Of a stretch of 64,000 bases of DNA, positions 26,638 through 34,362 are shown piece after piece (positions within the stretch are counted from its first letter, which is position 1; every line of letters starts with the position of its first letter). Both the position numbers and the translations under genes were made by a program. The DNA comes from Thermaurantimonas aggregans. Its GTDB lineage: Bacteria > Bacteroidota > Bacteroidia > Flavobacteriales > Schleiferiaceae. The stretch is taken from positions 1 to 64,000 of the forward strand of contig NZ_BHZE01000007.1 in the NCBI RefSeq assembly GCF_003851885.1. Reading direction: 5' to 3'. The notes under the pieces are model-generated. The model made no database searches, was not told the origin of the DNA, and was given only the letters and a program-made list of their open reading frames with translations.

Positions 26638-28065
26638 ATGAGTTCAAGTGAAGACTTTTTGTCAGATGAATCGTTCAGAGATCGTGTAGGATTTATCACT
26701 GAAGATGGCAAGAGAAAGTTTATTTATCCAAAAAAGCCCTCTGGTAAATTTTATAAATATCGCACTTGGCTCAGCTACGTGCTTTTAACGATTTTTTTCA
26801 CAGGTCCTTTCATTCGCATCAACGGTCAGCCCTTTTTGATGCTCAACATTCTAGAGCGCAAGTTTGTGATACTCGGACAGGTTTTCTGGCCACAAGACTT
26901 TCATTTAGTGGCTCTTACCTTTGTTACTGGCGTTGTTTTTATCATCTTATTCACAGTAGCATACGGCCGACTCTTCTGCGGATGGGTGTGTCCACAAACG
27001 ATATTCATGGAAATGCTCTTTCGAAAAATCGAATATTGGATCGACGGCGACCGCGGTCAACAGCTACGGCTTGCCTCGATGCCATGGAACGCAGAAAAAA
27101 TCCGTAAACGCGTTCTGAAAAACGGTATTTTCTATCTGATATCTTTTATCATCGGCAATGTGTTTTTGATGTACATCATCGGTTCTGATGCCTGGATTAA
27201 GCTGGTGTCTGACGATCCGTCGAAGCATATCGGTGGCCTTGTAGCGATGATTATCTTCAGTGGAGTGTTTTTCTTCGTATTCGCTTGGTTTAGAGAGCAA
27301 GTTTGTATAGTGGTATGTCCTTATGGCAGATTACAGGGCGTACTGCTCGACCGAAATTCCATTGTGATTGCCTACGACCGCTTAAGAGGCGAACCAAGAG
27401 CCAAATTTCGCAAAAACGAAGACCGAACAGCAGCCGGAAAGGGAGATTGCATCGACTGCGGCCAGTGCGTTGATGTGTGTCCGACGGGTATCGATATACG
27501 CAATGGAACACAGCTAGAGTGTGTGAATTGTACCGCCTGCATCGACGCCTGCGATGCTGTAATGGATAAAATCAACAAACCCAGAGGCTTAATTAAATAT
27601 GCCTCTGAAAACCAAATAGCTAACGGTGAAAAGTGGAGATTCACCGGCCGACTGGCCTTTTATACTGTAGTGCTCACACTACTTCTGGGGCTTATGGGCT
27701 TCTTGATTTTCAGCCGGGTAAAAGTAGAAGCAACCATCCTTCGAACCCCTGGCCAACTTTATCAGGCTTACGATGATGGAACCATCAGCAATGTGTATAA
27801 CTACCAACTGATCAATAAAACCTCTATGCCTATTAAGGCAGAACTGCGCATGATTGAGCCCACAGATGCCCGGATCATGCTTCCTGGTAAAGAAGATCTC
27901 ACTTTTGAACTTGGAATTCAAGACATTAAAAAAGGAGCCATGTTTGTGTATATTCCTAAAGAAAAGCTCTCTTCAGGTAAAAACACCATAAAAATCGGCG
28001 TATTTAATGGAGATGAATTGCTTGACGAAGTAAAATTGTCCTTCCAAGCACCGATTAAAAAGTGA
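26638..28065 (+). CDS. ccoG: Cytochrome c oxidase accessory protein CcoG
   Basis: This 475-residue membrane ferredoxin has five or so membrane helices, a conserved cytoplasmic C-G-W-V-C-P region, and two [4Fe-4S] motifs (C-I-D-C-G-Q-C-V-D-V-C-P and C-V-N-C-T-A-C-I-D-A-C) around residues 277-305, followed by a periplasmic immunoglobulin-like domain. CcoG is a cupric reductase needed to supply copper for cbb3-type oxidase assembly. fixH and a TauE/SafE protein follow in one operon. The structural ccoNOP genes are not in the window. Confidence 0.95.
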   Translation: MSSSEDFLSDESFRDRVGFITEDGKRKFIYPKKPSGKFYKYRTWLSYVLLTIFFTGPFIRINGQPFLMLNILERKFVILGQVFWPQDFHLVALTFVTGVVFIILFTVAYGRLFCGWVCPQTIFMEMLFRKIEYWIDGDRGQQLRLASMPWNAEKIRKRVLKNGIFYLISFIIGNVFLMYIIGSDAWIKLVSDDPSKHIGGLVAMIIFSGVFFFVFAWFREQVCIVVCPYGRLQGVLLDRNSIVIAYDRLRGEPRAKFRKNEDRTAAGKGDCIDCGQCVDVCPTGIDIRNGTQLECVNCTACIDACDAVMDKINKPRGLIKYASENQIANGEKWRFTGRLAFYTVVLTLLLGLMGFLIFSRVKVEATILRTPGQLYQAYDDGTISNVYNYQLINKTSMPIKAELRMIEPTDARIMLPGKEDLTFELGIQDIKKGAMFVYIPKEKLSSGKNTIKIGVFNGDELLDEVKLSFQAPIKK

Positions 28066-28072
28066 TTGACGT

Positions 28073-28495
28073 ATGAAACTGAATTGGGGTTGGTACATAG
28101 TGTTTGCTTTGGTAGGATTTGCAGCTTTTGTGATATACCATGTAATTGGAATGATGCGCGAAAACACTGACTTAATTACAGAAAATTATTATAACGAAGA
28201 GCTGCTGTATCAAGAGCGGATGGAAGAAAAGCAGCGGGCCATCGACGAAAATAGATTTCTAAATATTCATTACGATGCCCAAAATGTGTACATTCGATTA
28301 CCCTTTGAAGGTTTTTTTGAAGCTCAGATCAACTTTATACATCCTGAGCGAAAGATTTTTGATAGGTTTTATTCCTCTACCGATACGTTGGTAGTGCTGC
28401 CGCGCTCAGATTTCAAACCAGGTAAGTGGAATCTGAAATGCCTTGTTACCTACAACGGCAAAAAGTACTTATTTGAAGAAACCGTTTTCTTATGA
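28073..28495 (+). CDS. fixH: FixH family protein
   Basis: This 140-residue protein has one N-terminal membrane helix (about residues 5-25) and a small periplasmic beta-sandwich, as in FixH/CcoH, which assists assembly or stability of cbb3 oxidase. The short length and its position directly after ccoG (7-base gap) support the assignment. Its stop overlaps the next start as ATGA. Confidence 0.88.
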   Translation: MKLNWGWYIVFALVGFAAFVIYHVIGMMRENTDLITENYYNEELLYQERMEEKQRAIDENRFLNIHYDAQNVYIRLPFEGFFEAQINFIHPERKIFDRFYSSTDTLVVLPRSDFKPGKWNLKCLVTYNGKKYLFEETVFL

Positions 28496-29259
28496 TTGGA
28501 GCAGGTTTTATGCTGGGACTAGCCGGCTCACTGCACTGTGTGGGCATGTGTGGTCCTTTAGCTATGGCTGTACCCGGACTGTACAGTGGAAAAATAAATA
28601 AATGGCTCGGTGCTTTTCTTTACCATATAGGTAGATCCTTTACATACGCGATTTTTGGGTTGATATTTGGTGCTCTGGGCAAATCTATTTCACTCGCAGG
28701 CATGCAGTCATGGGTTTCCATTCTTGCCGGAGCGATAATGATAGTGATGGGATTGATTCCTTTTTTTCAATCGGCCTTTGAAAAGTTTTTTACCAAAGTT
28801 TTTTATCGGTTAAAAATAAATTCCTTACGAAATAAATTACTACAAAAGCCCAGAAATCCGTTTTTCATTGTGTTACTCGGTAGCCTTAATGGACTTCTGC
28901 CGTGTGGGCTCGTTTATGTAGCACTTGCTGGAGCACTTGGTACAGGAAATCCAATCCTGGGAGCAGCATTTATGTTTGTTTTTGGCTTAGGAACTTTGCC
29001 GGCATTGTATCTTCTCAGCGTTGGGGGTAGATATGCATTGTCGTTAAAAGGCTTTAATGCTGCTAGGATTATTTCTTCAATTACCATTATCGTAGGATTG
29101 ATTTTTGTTTTAAGAGGGGCCGATCTTGGAATTCGATTTATCAGCCCCAAGCACGAAGCACTCAAAGTCAAAGAAGCCACTGTTAAAGCTCAAGCGGCAC
29201 CGGGAAGTTGTTGTACGGCACCAAAAGAAAACGATAGCAGTGCTCACGAATGTCATTAA
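28492..29259 (+). CDS. TauE/SafE family (CcoS-region) membrane protein
   Basis: The 255-residue protein has six or seven membrane helices and the family motif G-S-L-H-C-V-G-M-C-G-P near its N-terminus plus L-N-G-L-L-P-C-G-L-V-Y in the middle; both keep a cysteine that could relay thiols or metals. These UPF0056/TauE-like proteins commonly follow fixH in Bacteroidota, where they are thought to act in copper or haem handling for the oxidase. The tail ends with S-C-C and H-E-C-H, a possible metal-binding end. Confidence 0.85.
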   Translation: MIGAGFMLGLAGSLHCVGMCGPLAMAVPGLYSGKINKWLGAFLYHIGRSFTYAIFGLIFGALGKSISLAGMQSWVSILAGAIMIVMGLIPFFQSAFEKFFTKVFYRLKINSLRNKLLQKPRNPFFIVLLGSLNGLLPCGLVYVALAGALGTGNPILGAAFMFVFGLGTLPALYLLSVGGRYALSLKGFNAARIISSITIIVGLIFVLRGADLGIRFISPKHEALKVKEATVKAQAAPGSCCTAPKENDSSAHECH

Positions 29260-29338
29260 ATGATGGACTTCGTTTTAAGTGCTGATTTTTAAAAGTATTT
29301 TTGCCATAAATTTCACAGTAAAAGGGTAATAGATTTTG

Positions 29339-29575
29339 ATGAATCCTGAAATATTGCAAAAAGTCGAGCAAGCTTTATCGGAAGTTCGTCCTTTTTTACA
29401 GACTGATGGAGGGGATGTGTCTTTGGTAGAAATCAGTGATGATCTGACTGTAAAAATTCGTTTACATGGCACTTGCGTAGGATGCAATGTGAATCAAATA
29501 ACTTTAAAAGCAGGCGTAGAAACTACTATTAAAAAGTATGTGCCTGATGTAAAAGAAGTGATACAAGTGGCCTAA
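29339..29575 (+). CDS. NifU C-terminal domain protein
   Basis: This 78-residue protein is a single NifU-type iron-sulfur scaffold domain with L-Q-T-D-G-G-D-V and the cluster-binding pair in G-T-C-V-G-C-N. A TTG directly before the ATG is also open but the ATG at 29339 is preferred. A TAnnTTTG box (TATTTTTG, 29296-29303) lies 35 bases upstream, so it is likely transcribed on its own. It probably donates assembled clusters to targets such as the ferredoxin oxidoreductase encoded next. Confidence 0.92.
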   Translation: MNPEILQKVEQALSEVRPFLQTDGGDVSLVEISDDLTVKIRLHGTCVGCNVNQITLKAGVETTIKKYVPDVKEVIQVA

Positions 29576-29643
29576 TAGCCTGATAAATTTCATTAAAAAT
29601 GTGGTGAGCATATAGCGTACTTTAACGAGTATTTCTGGGTAAA

Positions 29644-31503
29644 ATGGGGAATGTAAAAACAATTGAGAAGGCTACGGTATTATTTGCCGGAGATTCAGGA
29701 GATGGCATTCAGCTGGCCGGTATGCAATTTTCAATGACAACAGCCATTAAAGGAAATGATCTTAGCACATTTCCTGACTTTCCGGCTGAGATAAGAGCTC
29801 CTGCGGGTACAGTGTCAGGTGTCAGCGGATTTAAGATAAATTTTGGTTCCACTGAAATTTATACTCCTGGAGGCCAAGTAGATACACTTGTGGTGATGAA
29901 TGCTGCCGCTCTAAAAAAAAATCTGTCAGCACTAAAACCGGGAGGTTTAATCATTGCAAATACAAATGGGTTTGATAAGCGCAACCTCGAGCTCGCAAAC
30001 ATTCCACCAGATAAAAACCCGCTCACTGACGGAAGCCTAAGCAACTATAAACTCATTGAGGTAGAGTGTACCAAACTTACCCGCGAAGCCTTAAAACACC
30101 TTGGCCTAAGCACCCGCGACATGGATCGCAGCCGAAATATGTTTATGCTTGGGCTTGTGTATTGGCTATATACACGCGACCTAGAACCCACTATCAAATT
30201 TTTTCAACAGAAATTTTCTCAACAGCCTACTGTACAAGAAGCCAACATAACAGCTCTGAGAGCGGGATACCACTTCGGAGAGACTATCGAAGCAACTGCT
30301 GAACGTTTTGTGGTTGAAAAAGCTCAACTTCCAGCAGGCACTTATCGAAGCATTACTGGTAATGAAGCCATTGCAATCGGATTAGTTACCGCTGCTAAAA
30401 AAGCCGGTCTAAAACTCTTTTACGGATCCTATCCTATCACCCCGGCATCTGATATATTGCACCTTTTGTCAAGTTACAAGGCATACGATGTATACACGTT
30501 TCAAGCTGAAGACGAAATCGCGGCCATCGGCTCAGCTATCGGGGCATCATATGGTGGAAATCTAGCAGCTACAGGCACATCAGGCCCGGGAATGGCCTTA
30601 AAAACCGAAGCCATTGGATTAGCAGTGATGCTTGAAATTCCTTTGGTTATCATCGATGTACAACGCGGAGGCCCTTCTACCGGACTGCCTACCAAAACAG
30701 AACAAGCCGATTTATTTCAAGCCATTCATGGCCGCAATGGCGAAGCTCCACTTCCTGTGTTAGCAGCCTCTACCCCTGCTGATTGTTTTGATGTCACTTT
30801 TGAAGCCTGTCGTATTGCCATTGAGCATATGACTCCGGTCATTCTTTTATCAGACGGCTACATAGCCAATGGGGCTGAACCCTGGCTTTATCCATCAGCA
30901 GAGCAACTGCCGAAAATCACAGTGAAACACCCCACTCCAGAAGGCGAAGTTTTCATGCCTTACAAACGCGATGAAGACTTTGTGAGGGGTTGGGCAACTC
31001 CTGGTACACCAGGAATGATGCATCGAATCGGCGGACTGGAAAAAGAAGACATTACCGGAGCTGTATCATATGATCCTGAAAATCATCAAAAAATGGTGAA
31101 TATTCGCCTTCAGAAGATTCTAAACATTGCCAACTACCTGCCTGATGCAATACTTGATGAAGGTGAAAAAACAGGTGATCTGTTGATCATTGGATGGGGC
31201 TCAACCTATGGAGCTATCAAAGTAGCCGTACAGGATTTGAGAAAAAAAGGACATAGAGTCTCACAAATGCATTTAAAATATCTCTTCCCACTACAAAAAA
31301 ACGTAAGAGATCTAGTAAAAGGATTTTCAAATATTCTTATCCCTGAACTTAACATGGGTCAATTAGCCTTTTATCTAAAAGCCGAGTTAGGCATTAAACC
31401 CTTTGAATTACATAAAGTTAAAGGTCAGCCCTTTTTAGCAAAAGAAATCGAAGACGAAGCAATAAAAATTTTGACAAAAAATTTGGTGGAAACGAGCTTG
31501 TGA
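29644..31503 (+). CDS. korA: 2-oxoacid:ferredoxin oxidoreductase, fused gamma-alpha subunit
   Basis: The 619-residue protein combines the gamma domain (about 1-190, starts F-A-G-D-S-G-D-G) with the alpha domain (about 220-600, with Y-P-I-T-P-A-S-D and the T-S-G-P-G motif), as in KorA of two-subunit 2-oxoglutarate:ferredoxin oxidoreductases. The complex converts 2-oxoglutarate to succinyl-CoA and reduces ferredoxin; it needs KorB for thiamine diphosphate. No korB follows: the next genes are an initiator tRNA and GIY-YIG cassettes. Confidence 0.93.
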   Translation: MGNVKTIEKATVLFAGDSGDGIQLAGMQFSMTTAIKGNDLSTFPDFPAEIRAPAGTVSGVSGFKINFGSTEIYTPGGQVDTLVVMNAAALKKNLSALKPGGLIIANTNGFDKRNLELANIPPDKNPLTDGSLSNYKLIEVECTKLTREALKHLGLSTRDMDRSRNMFMLGLVYWLYTRDLEPTIKFFQQKFSQQPTVQEANITALRAGYHFGETIEATAERFVVEKAQLPAGTYRSITGNEAIAIGLVTAAKKAGLKLFYGSYPITPASDILHLLSSYKAYDVYTFQAEDEIAAIGSAIGASYGGNLAATGTSGPGMALKTEAIGLAVMLEIPLVIIDVQRGGPSTGLPTKTEQADLFQAIHGRNGEAPLPVLAASTPADCFDVTFEACRIAIEHMTPVILLSDGYIANGAEPWLYPSAEQLPKITVKHPTPEGEVFMPYKRDEDFVRGWATPGTPGMMHRIGGLEKEDITGAVSYDPENHQKMVNIRLQKILNIANYLPDAILDEGEKTGDLLIIGWGSTYGAIKVAVQDLRKKGHRVSQMHLKYLFPLQKNVRDLVKGFSNILIPELNMGQLAFYLKAELGIKPFELHKVKGQPFLAKEIEDEAIKILTKNLVETSL

Positions 31504-31514
31504 ATTTATCTTTG
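31482..31514 (+). promoter_or_regulatory. Promoter of the initiator tRNA gene
   Basis: TTTG (31482-31485), a 21-base spacer and TATCTTTG (31507-31514) match the Bacteroidota TTTG/TAnnTTTG promoter well. The -33 lies inside the korA 3' end; the predicted start is about 10 bases before the tRNA. Confidence 0.7.
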
Positions 31515-31531
31515 CAGCCCTAATTTGATAT

Positions 31532-31604
31532 CGCGGGGTGGAGCAGTTGGTAGCTCGTCGGGCTCATAACCCGAAGGCCGCAGGTTCGAGTCCTGCCCCC
31601 GCTA
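31532..31604 (+). tRNA. Initiator tRNA-fMet (CAT)
   Basis: A 73-base cloverleaf with CAT anticodon. The anticodon stem carries the three consecutive G-C pairs (GGG/CCC) typical of initiators, and position 1 (C) does not pair with position 72 (T here, A in E. coli). CCA is not encoded (CTA follows). Its T-arm 3' strand, acceptor 3' strand and trailing terminator are duplicated twice downstream. Confidence 0.97.
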
Positions 31605-31643
31605 CTAACAATTTGAAAGTCGCTGTTTTTAGCGACTTTTTTT
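31591..31643 (+). repeat. 53-bp direct repeat 1: tRNA 3' end plus terminator (native copy)
   Basis: From tRNA position 60 through the acceptor strand, the spacer and the terminator T-run. The same 53 bases recur at 31968-32020 and 32345-32397. This copy is part of the intact tRNA. Confidence 0.9.
31618..31643 (+). terminator. Terminator of the initiator tRNA
   Basis: AGTCGCT and AGCGACT pair around a GTTTTT loop and are followed by seven T. The copies at 31995-32020 and 32372-32397 keep the hairpin with G-U wobbles. Confidence 0.9.
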
Positions 31644-31943
31644 ATGTACTTCGTTTATATTCTCTATTCTACCTCTGCTGATACCTTTTACGTCGGCCAT
31701 ACCGACGACCTCCTCAAACGTCTTAATAGACACAACTCAAAATTGGAACCCTCCACAAGACGATATGCTCCTTGGATACTCCTTTGGTCAACTTCTAAAA
31801 ATTCGCGAAATGAAGCTGTGCGGCTTGAACTTAAACTTAAAAATCTCAGCCGAAAACGTAAAATCTCTTTTATGCTTCGCTATGCCGCAGGTATTTCGAG
31901 CCCAGACGAATTGAAGCTGCTGCTTCAATTGTCTGGGTGCTGA
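31644..31943 (+). CDS. GIY-YIG nuclease, copy 1
   Basis: This 99-residue protein is a minimal GIY-YIG endonuclease of the YhbQ/UvrC-like group. It has the Tyr5 and Tyr16 of the two signature strands (V-Y-I-L and F-Y-V-G), the catalytic Arg26 in D-D-L-L-K-R-L-N-R-H-N and Glu62 in R-L-E-L-K. No promoter or ribosome-binding site lies in front of the ATG, which directly follows the terminator T-run, so expression may depend on tRNA read-through. It resembles homing-type or mobile-element nucleases more than a repair protein, because it sits in a tRNA-anchored repeat. Confidence 0.9.
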   Translation: MYFVYILYSTSADTFYVGHTDDLLKRLNRHNSKLEPSTRRYAPWILLWSTSKNSRNEAVRLELKLKNLSRKRKISFMLRYAAGISSPDELKLLLQLSGC

Positions 31944-31967
31944 CATGCCCTTTGGGCTTCGTCAGCA
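31938..31967 (+). repeat. Cassette-terminal hairpin, unit 1
   Basis: TGCTGAC (31938-31944) pairs with GTCAGCA (31961-31967), with an inner GCCC-TTT-GGGC stem. The stop codon lies within the left arm and the right arm ends exactly at the next tRNA-end repeat. Confidence 0.8.
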
Positions 31968-32020
31968 TCCTGCCCCCGCTACTAACAATTTGAAAGTCGC
32001 TGTTTTTAGCGGCTTTTTTT
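31968..32020 (+). repeat. 53-bp direct repeat 2 (tRNA 3' end plus terminator)
   Basis: Identical in length to the native copy, with one substitution in the terminator arm. The 10 bases before it are unrelated to the tRNA, so the homology boundary is at tRNA position 60. Confidence 0.9.
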
Positions 32021-32320
32021 ATGTACTTCGTTTATATTCTCTATTCTACCCCTGCTGATACCTTTTACGTCGGCCATACCGATGACCTCCTCAAACTTCT
32101 TAATAGACACAACTCAAAATTGGAACCCTCCACAAGACGATATGCTCCTTGGATACTCCTTTGGTCAACTTCTAAAAGTTCGCGAAATGAAGCTGTGCGG
32201 CTTGAACTTAAACTTAAAAATCTCAGCCGAAAACGTAAAATCTCTTTTATGCTTCGCTATGCCGCAGGTATTTCGAGCCCAGACGAATTGAAGCTGCTGC
32301 TTCAATTGTCTGGGTGCTGA
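32021..32320 (+). CDS. GIY-YIG nuclease, copy 2 (catalytic Arg replaced)
   Basis: This 99-residue duplicate differs from copy 1 by only three residues: S11P, R26L and N53S. R26L (CGT to CTT) removes the arginine that is invariant in active GIY-YIG enzymes, so this copy is probably catalytically dead, while both signature tyrosines and Glu62 remain. Like copy 1 it starts directly after a T-run. Confidence 0.85.
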   Translation: MYFVYILYSTPADTFYVGHTDDLLKLLNRHNSKLEPSTRRYAPWILLWSTSKSSRNEAVRLELKLKNLSRKRKISFMLRYAAGISSPDELKLLLQLSGC

Positions 32321-32344
32321 CATGCCCTTTGGGCTTCGTCAGCA
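32315..32344 (+). repeat. Cassette-terminal hairpin, unit 2
   Basis: Identical to the hairpin ending unit 1, again terminating exactly at a tRNA-end repeat. Confidence 0.8.
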
Positions 32345-32397
32345 TCCTGCCCCCGCTACTAACAATTTGAAGGTCGCTGTTTTTAGCGGCTTTTTTT
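32345..32397 (+). repeat. 53-bp direct repeat 3 (tRNA 3' end plus terminator)
   Basis: Third copy of the repeat, two or three changes from the native one. Homology ends exactly where the nuclease ATG would be (CGT instead), so this looks like the original tRNA trailing sequence displaced by cassette insertion. Confidence 0.88.
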
Positions 32398-32637
32398 CGT
32401 GTAAATCCTTAGTTCGGTTTCCGATGAATCTTTTTATGTGGTATAGACGTAATCTCTTGTATATCATATTTTTAAAGAACATATTCAGATTATGGTATAT
32501 ATCGAGAAAACCCATCTTGTTGAAATTACCCACAAGAGACAGAAGCCAAGAAATATCTATCAAAGTCTACTCCCATGAATTTCTCTTTCTTAAAGGATTT
32601 ATTTTACATGATGTTTCAGATAAAAATTGCTCAACTC

Positions 32638-32685
32638 TGCGAATACATCCGCAAAATTTTTTAAGAATTTGCGGATGCATTCGCA
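32638..32685. repeat. Palindrome P1 (TTTGCGGAT family)
   Basis: Two 18-base arms with one mismatch (32638-32655 and 32668-32685) around a 12-base AT spacer. Same family as P2-P4. Confidence 0.85.
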
Positions 32686-32897
32686 AATTTTAATACTTTT
32701 AGCATATTTACCTGTTTTACAAATATTTGTAGGCTCTTAAAAAGTCTTTTTTTGAGCGATTGCCCATACGGAAGTTCATTTTAAATTTTTTGGAAAATTT
32801 TTTTCTTGTAGTTATTCTTTTACATAAAGCTGTTATTCAAAGTTTTGTAATCTTCCTTACGTAATATTTTGCTGTATTTTTCTAAGTAAGTATAAAT

Positions 32898-32948
32898 TTT
32901 GCGATTGTATCCGCAAATTTTTTTAAGAATTTGCGGATGTATTCGAAA
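32898..32948. repeat. Palindrome P2 just downstream of the ATPase gene
   Basis: Arms at 32898-32917 and 32930-32948 share the ATCCGCAAA/TTTGCGGAT core, with mismatches in the outer part. It begins a few bases after the ATPase stop codon and could also serve as its terminator. Confidence 0.8.
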
Positions 32949-32954
32949 TTTTTA

Positions 32955-34082
32955 TTAATAAGTCAAAAACGAAGAATAGTTATTTTGATGTATATCTTTC
33001 ATGTTTTCAGGATTGTACTCTTCTTTAAAGGCAGTAGGCATACGAACGGAGGATTTGCTGGCTGACCATTTGAATTCGTATGCTGAAATAGAGCCGTCGA
33101 GCTCTTCCACATAATCTATTTCTTGCTTGGCATGGTTGCGCCAGAAGTACGAATTGGCAAAGATGCGGTGATTTTTAAGCAGTTTCATGCGCTCACTTAC
33201 CACGAAGTTTTCCCAAAGAGCACCCACATCATCGCGCATATCGAGGGGTTGAAATTGCTTGATTACAGCATTTCGGATGCCGTTGTCGTAAAAATAGATT
33301 TTCCTGGATTTTTTAAGCTCATTTCGAAGGTTGCGGCTGAAGGGGTAAAGCCTAAAAATAATAAATGCCTTCTCGAGCAGGTCGATGTAGTGTTCCACAG
33401 TTTCGTTGTCAAGTCCGCAGATTTGGCCTAGCTCATTGTATGAGACCGGGCTTCCAACTTGAAAGGCCAACGCCATCACAAGTCTTTCCATCCGATCGGG
33501 CTTTTGGATGCGCTCCCAGGTGAGGATGTCTCGATAGAGATAGCTGTTGGCGAGTTCAAATAGGATTTCCCTTTCGTTGCCCGGATTAGAAACCACCTCT
33601 GGATAATAGCCATAGAGCATGCGGTGTGTGAGCAGACGCTTCTCTTCCAGCGCTCCGTGATGCTTCACAAGTTCTTCATAGCTAAGGGGTGTCATCAGAT
33701 ATTCCCATTTGCGACCTGTTAGTGGTTCATTTACTTGATTGGATAAATCGAAAGATGAAGAGCCCGTAGCGATCACTTTTACCCCTTTCAGATGATCGAC
33801 AATCATCTTGATAACTAAACCAATATCCTTTATTCGCTGGGCTTCGTCGATAAAGAGGATTTTTTTGTCGCCGAGGAGTGTGCGCAGTAGGGTTACATTA
33901 GGGGCAGAGAGCAACTCACGCGCATCGGCTTCATCGCCATTTAGCCGGAGCACATCGTTGCGACCGGAGAGAAGGCTTTCGACCAGTGTGGTTTTACCTA
34001 CTTGTCTCGGACCAAATAAGATAATAGCTTTTTGATCGGCGAGTTTTTTTTCTATTTGGTCATTTAATATCCTGTATATCAT
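32955..34082 (-). CDS. AAA_14 ATPase with DUF4143 nuclease-like domain
   Basis: This 375-residue protein has an N-terminal ATPase domain (Walker A G-P-R-Q-V-G-K-T-T at about 24-32, Walker B I-L-F-I-D-E-A-Q-R near 75-83, sensor I-A-T-G-S-S-S) and a C-terminal DUF4143 domain. The latter includes G-A-L-W-E-N-F-V-V and an E-I-D-Y then Y-E-F-K-W pattern, which fits the D and E-x-K of a PD-(D/E)xK fold. Such genes are common, patchily distributed accessory genes of unknown function. Here it is bracketed by two palindromes on each side, and no partner gene or promoter is obvious. Confidence 0.9.
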   Translation of the reverse strand: MIYRILNDQIEKKLADQKAIILFGPRQVGKTTLVESLLSGRNDVLRLNGDEADARELLSAPNVTLLRTLLGDKKILFIDEAQRIKDIGLVIKMIVDHLKGVKVIATGSSSFDLSNQVNEPLTGRKWEYLMTPLSYEELVKHHGALEEKRLLTHRMLYGYYPEVVSNPGNEREILFELANSYLYRDILTWERIQKPDRMERLVMALAFQVGSPVSYNELGQICGLDNETVEHYIDLLEKAFIIFRLYPFSRNLRNELKKSRKIYFYDNGIRNAVIKQFQPLDMRDDVGALWENFVVSERMKLLKNHRIFANSYFWRNHAKQEIDYVEELDGSISAYEFKWSASKSSVRMPTAFKEEYNPENMKDIHQNNYSSFLTY

Positions 34083-34100
34083 GTTATCGACATGTATATC

Positions 34101-34148
34101 TGCGATTTTATCCGCATATTTTTTTAAGAATTTGCGGAAGCGTTCGCA
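34101..34148. repeat. Palindrome P3 upstream of the ATPase gene
   Basis: Left arm TGCGATTTTATCCGCA (34101-34116), right arm within 34131-34148 (TTTGCGGAAGCGTTCGCA); core TCCGCA/TGCGGA conserved. It lies 18 bases before the ATPase start. Confidence 0.75.
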
Positions 34149-34362
34149 AATTTAAACATATTCAGCATATATATTTGATTTTTAATTTATTATAAGCTTA
34201 AAAGAATCTGTTTTTTCATCATAGTGGGATATTTGATGGTTTTAGAAATTTTTGGAATATTTTTTTATTACAGATTCAATTAATTTATCTCATTACTAAT
34301 CAGTATTTTAATCTATTATTTAGTGTCATCGTTATCTTTCAAATTTACATTACTTTTAAATT

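Larger units (their letters stand above)
31591..31967 (+). mobile_element. GIY-YIG cassette, tandem unit 1 (377 bp)
   Basis: The unit consists of the tRNA 3' end, a terminator hairpin, a GIY-YIG nuclease ORF starting at the end of the T-run, and a terminal hairpin that stops exactly at the next tRNA-end repeat. The next unit is the same length with about five substitutions, so the pair is recently duplicated. No integrase is encoded. Confidence 0.75.
31968..32344 (+). mobile_element. GIY-YIG cassette, tandem unit 2 (377 bp)
   Basis: Same layout as unit 1 with about five substitutions: one in the terminator, three changing the protein and one silent. The leading tRNA fragment is only the 3' end, so it is not a functional tRNA. 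Confidence 0.75.
32398..32954. other. AT-rich non-coding region with palindromes P1 and P2
   Basis: 557 bases between the last tRNA-end repeat and the ATPase stop. It is AT-rich with no credible gene (a 123-codon frame from 32322 has no start context and runs through the repeat). Besides the two palindromes I see nothing functional. Confidence 0.7.

Noticed and set aside
31968-32397. Additional tRNA genes at the repeats
   Set aside because: Only the 3' 14 bases of the tRNA are present; no D-arm or anticodon arm.
32322-32693. 123-codon frame after the second GIY-YIG gene
   Set aside because: Begins in the cassette hairpin, crosses the third tRNA-end repeat and palindrome P1; no protein-like features beyond AT-rich hydrophobic codons.
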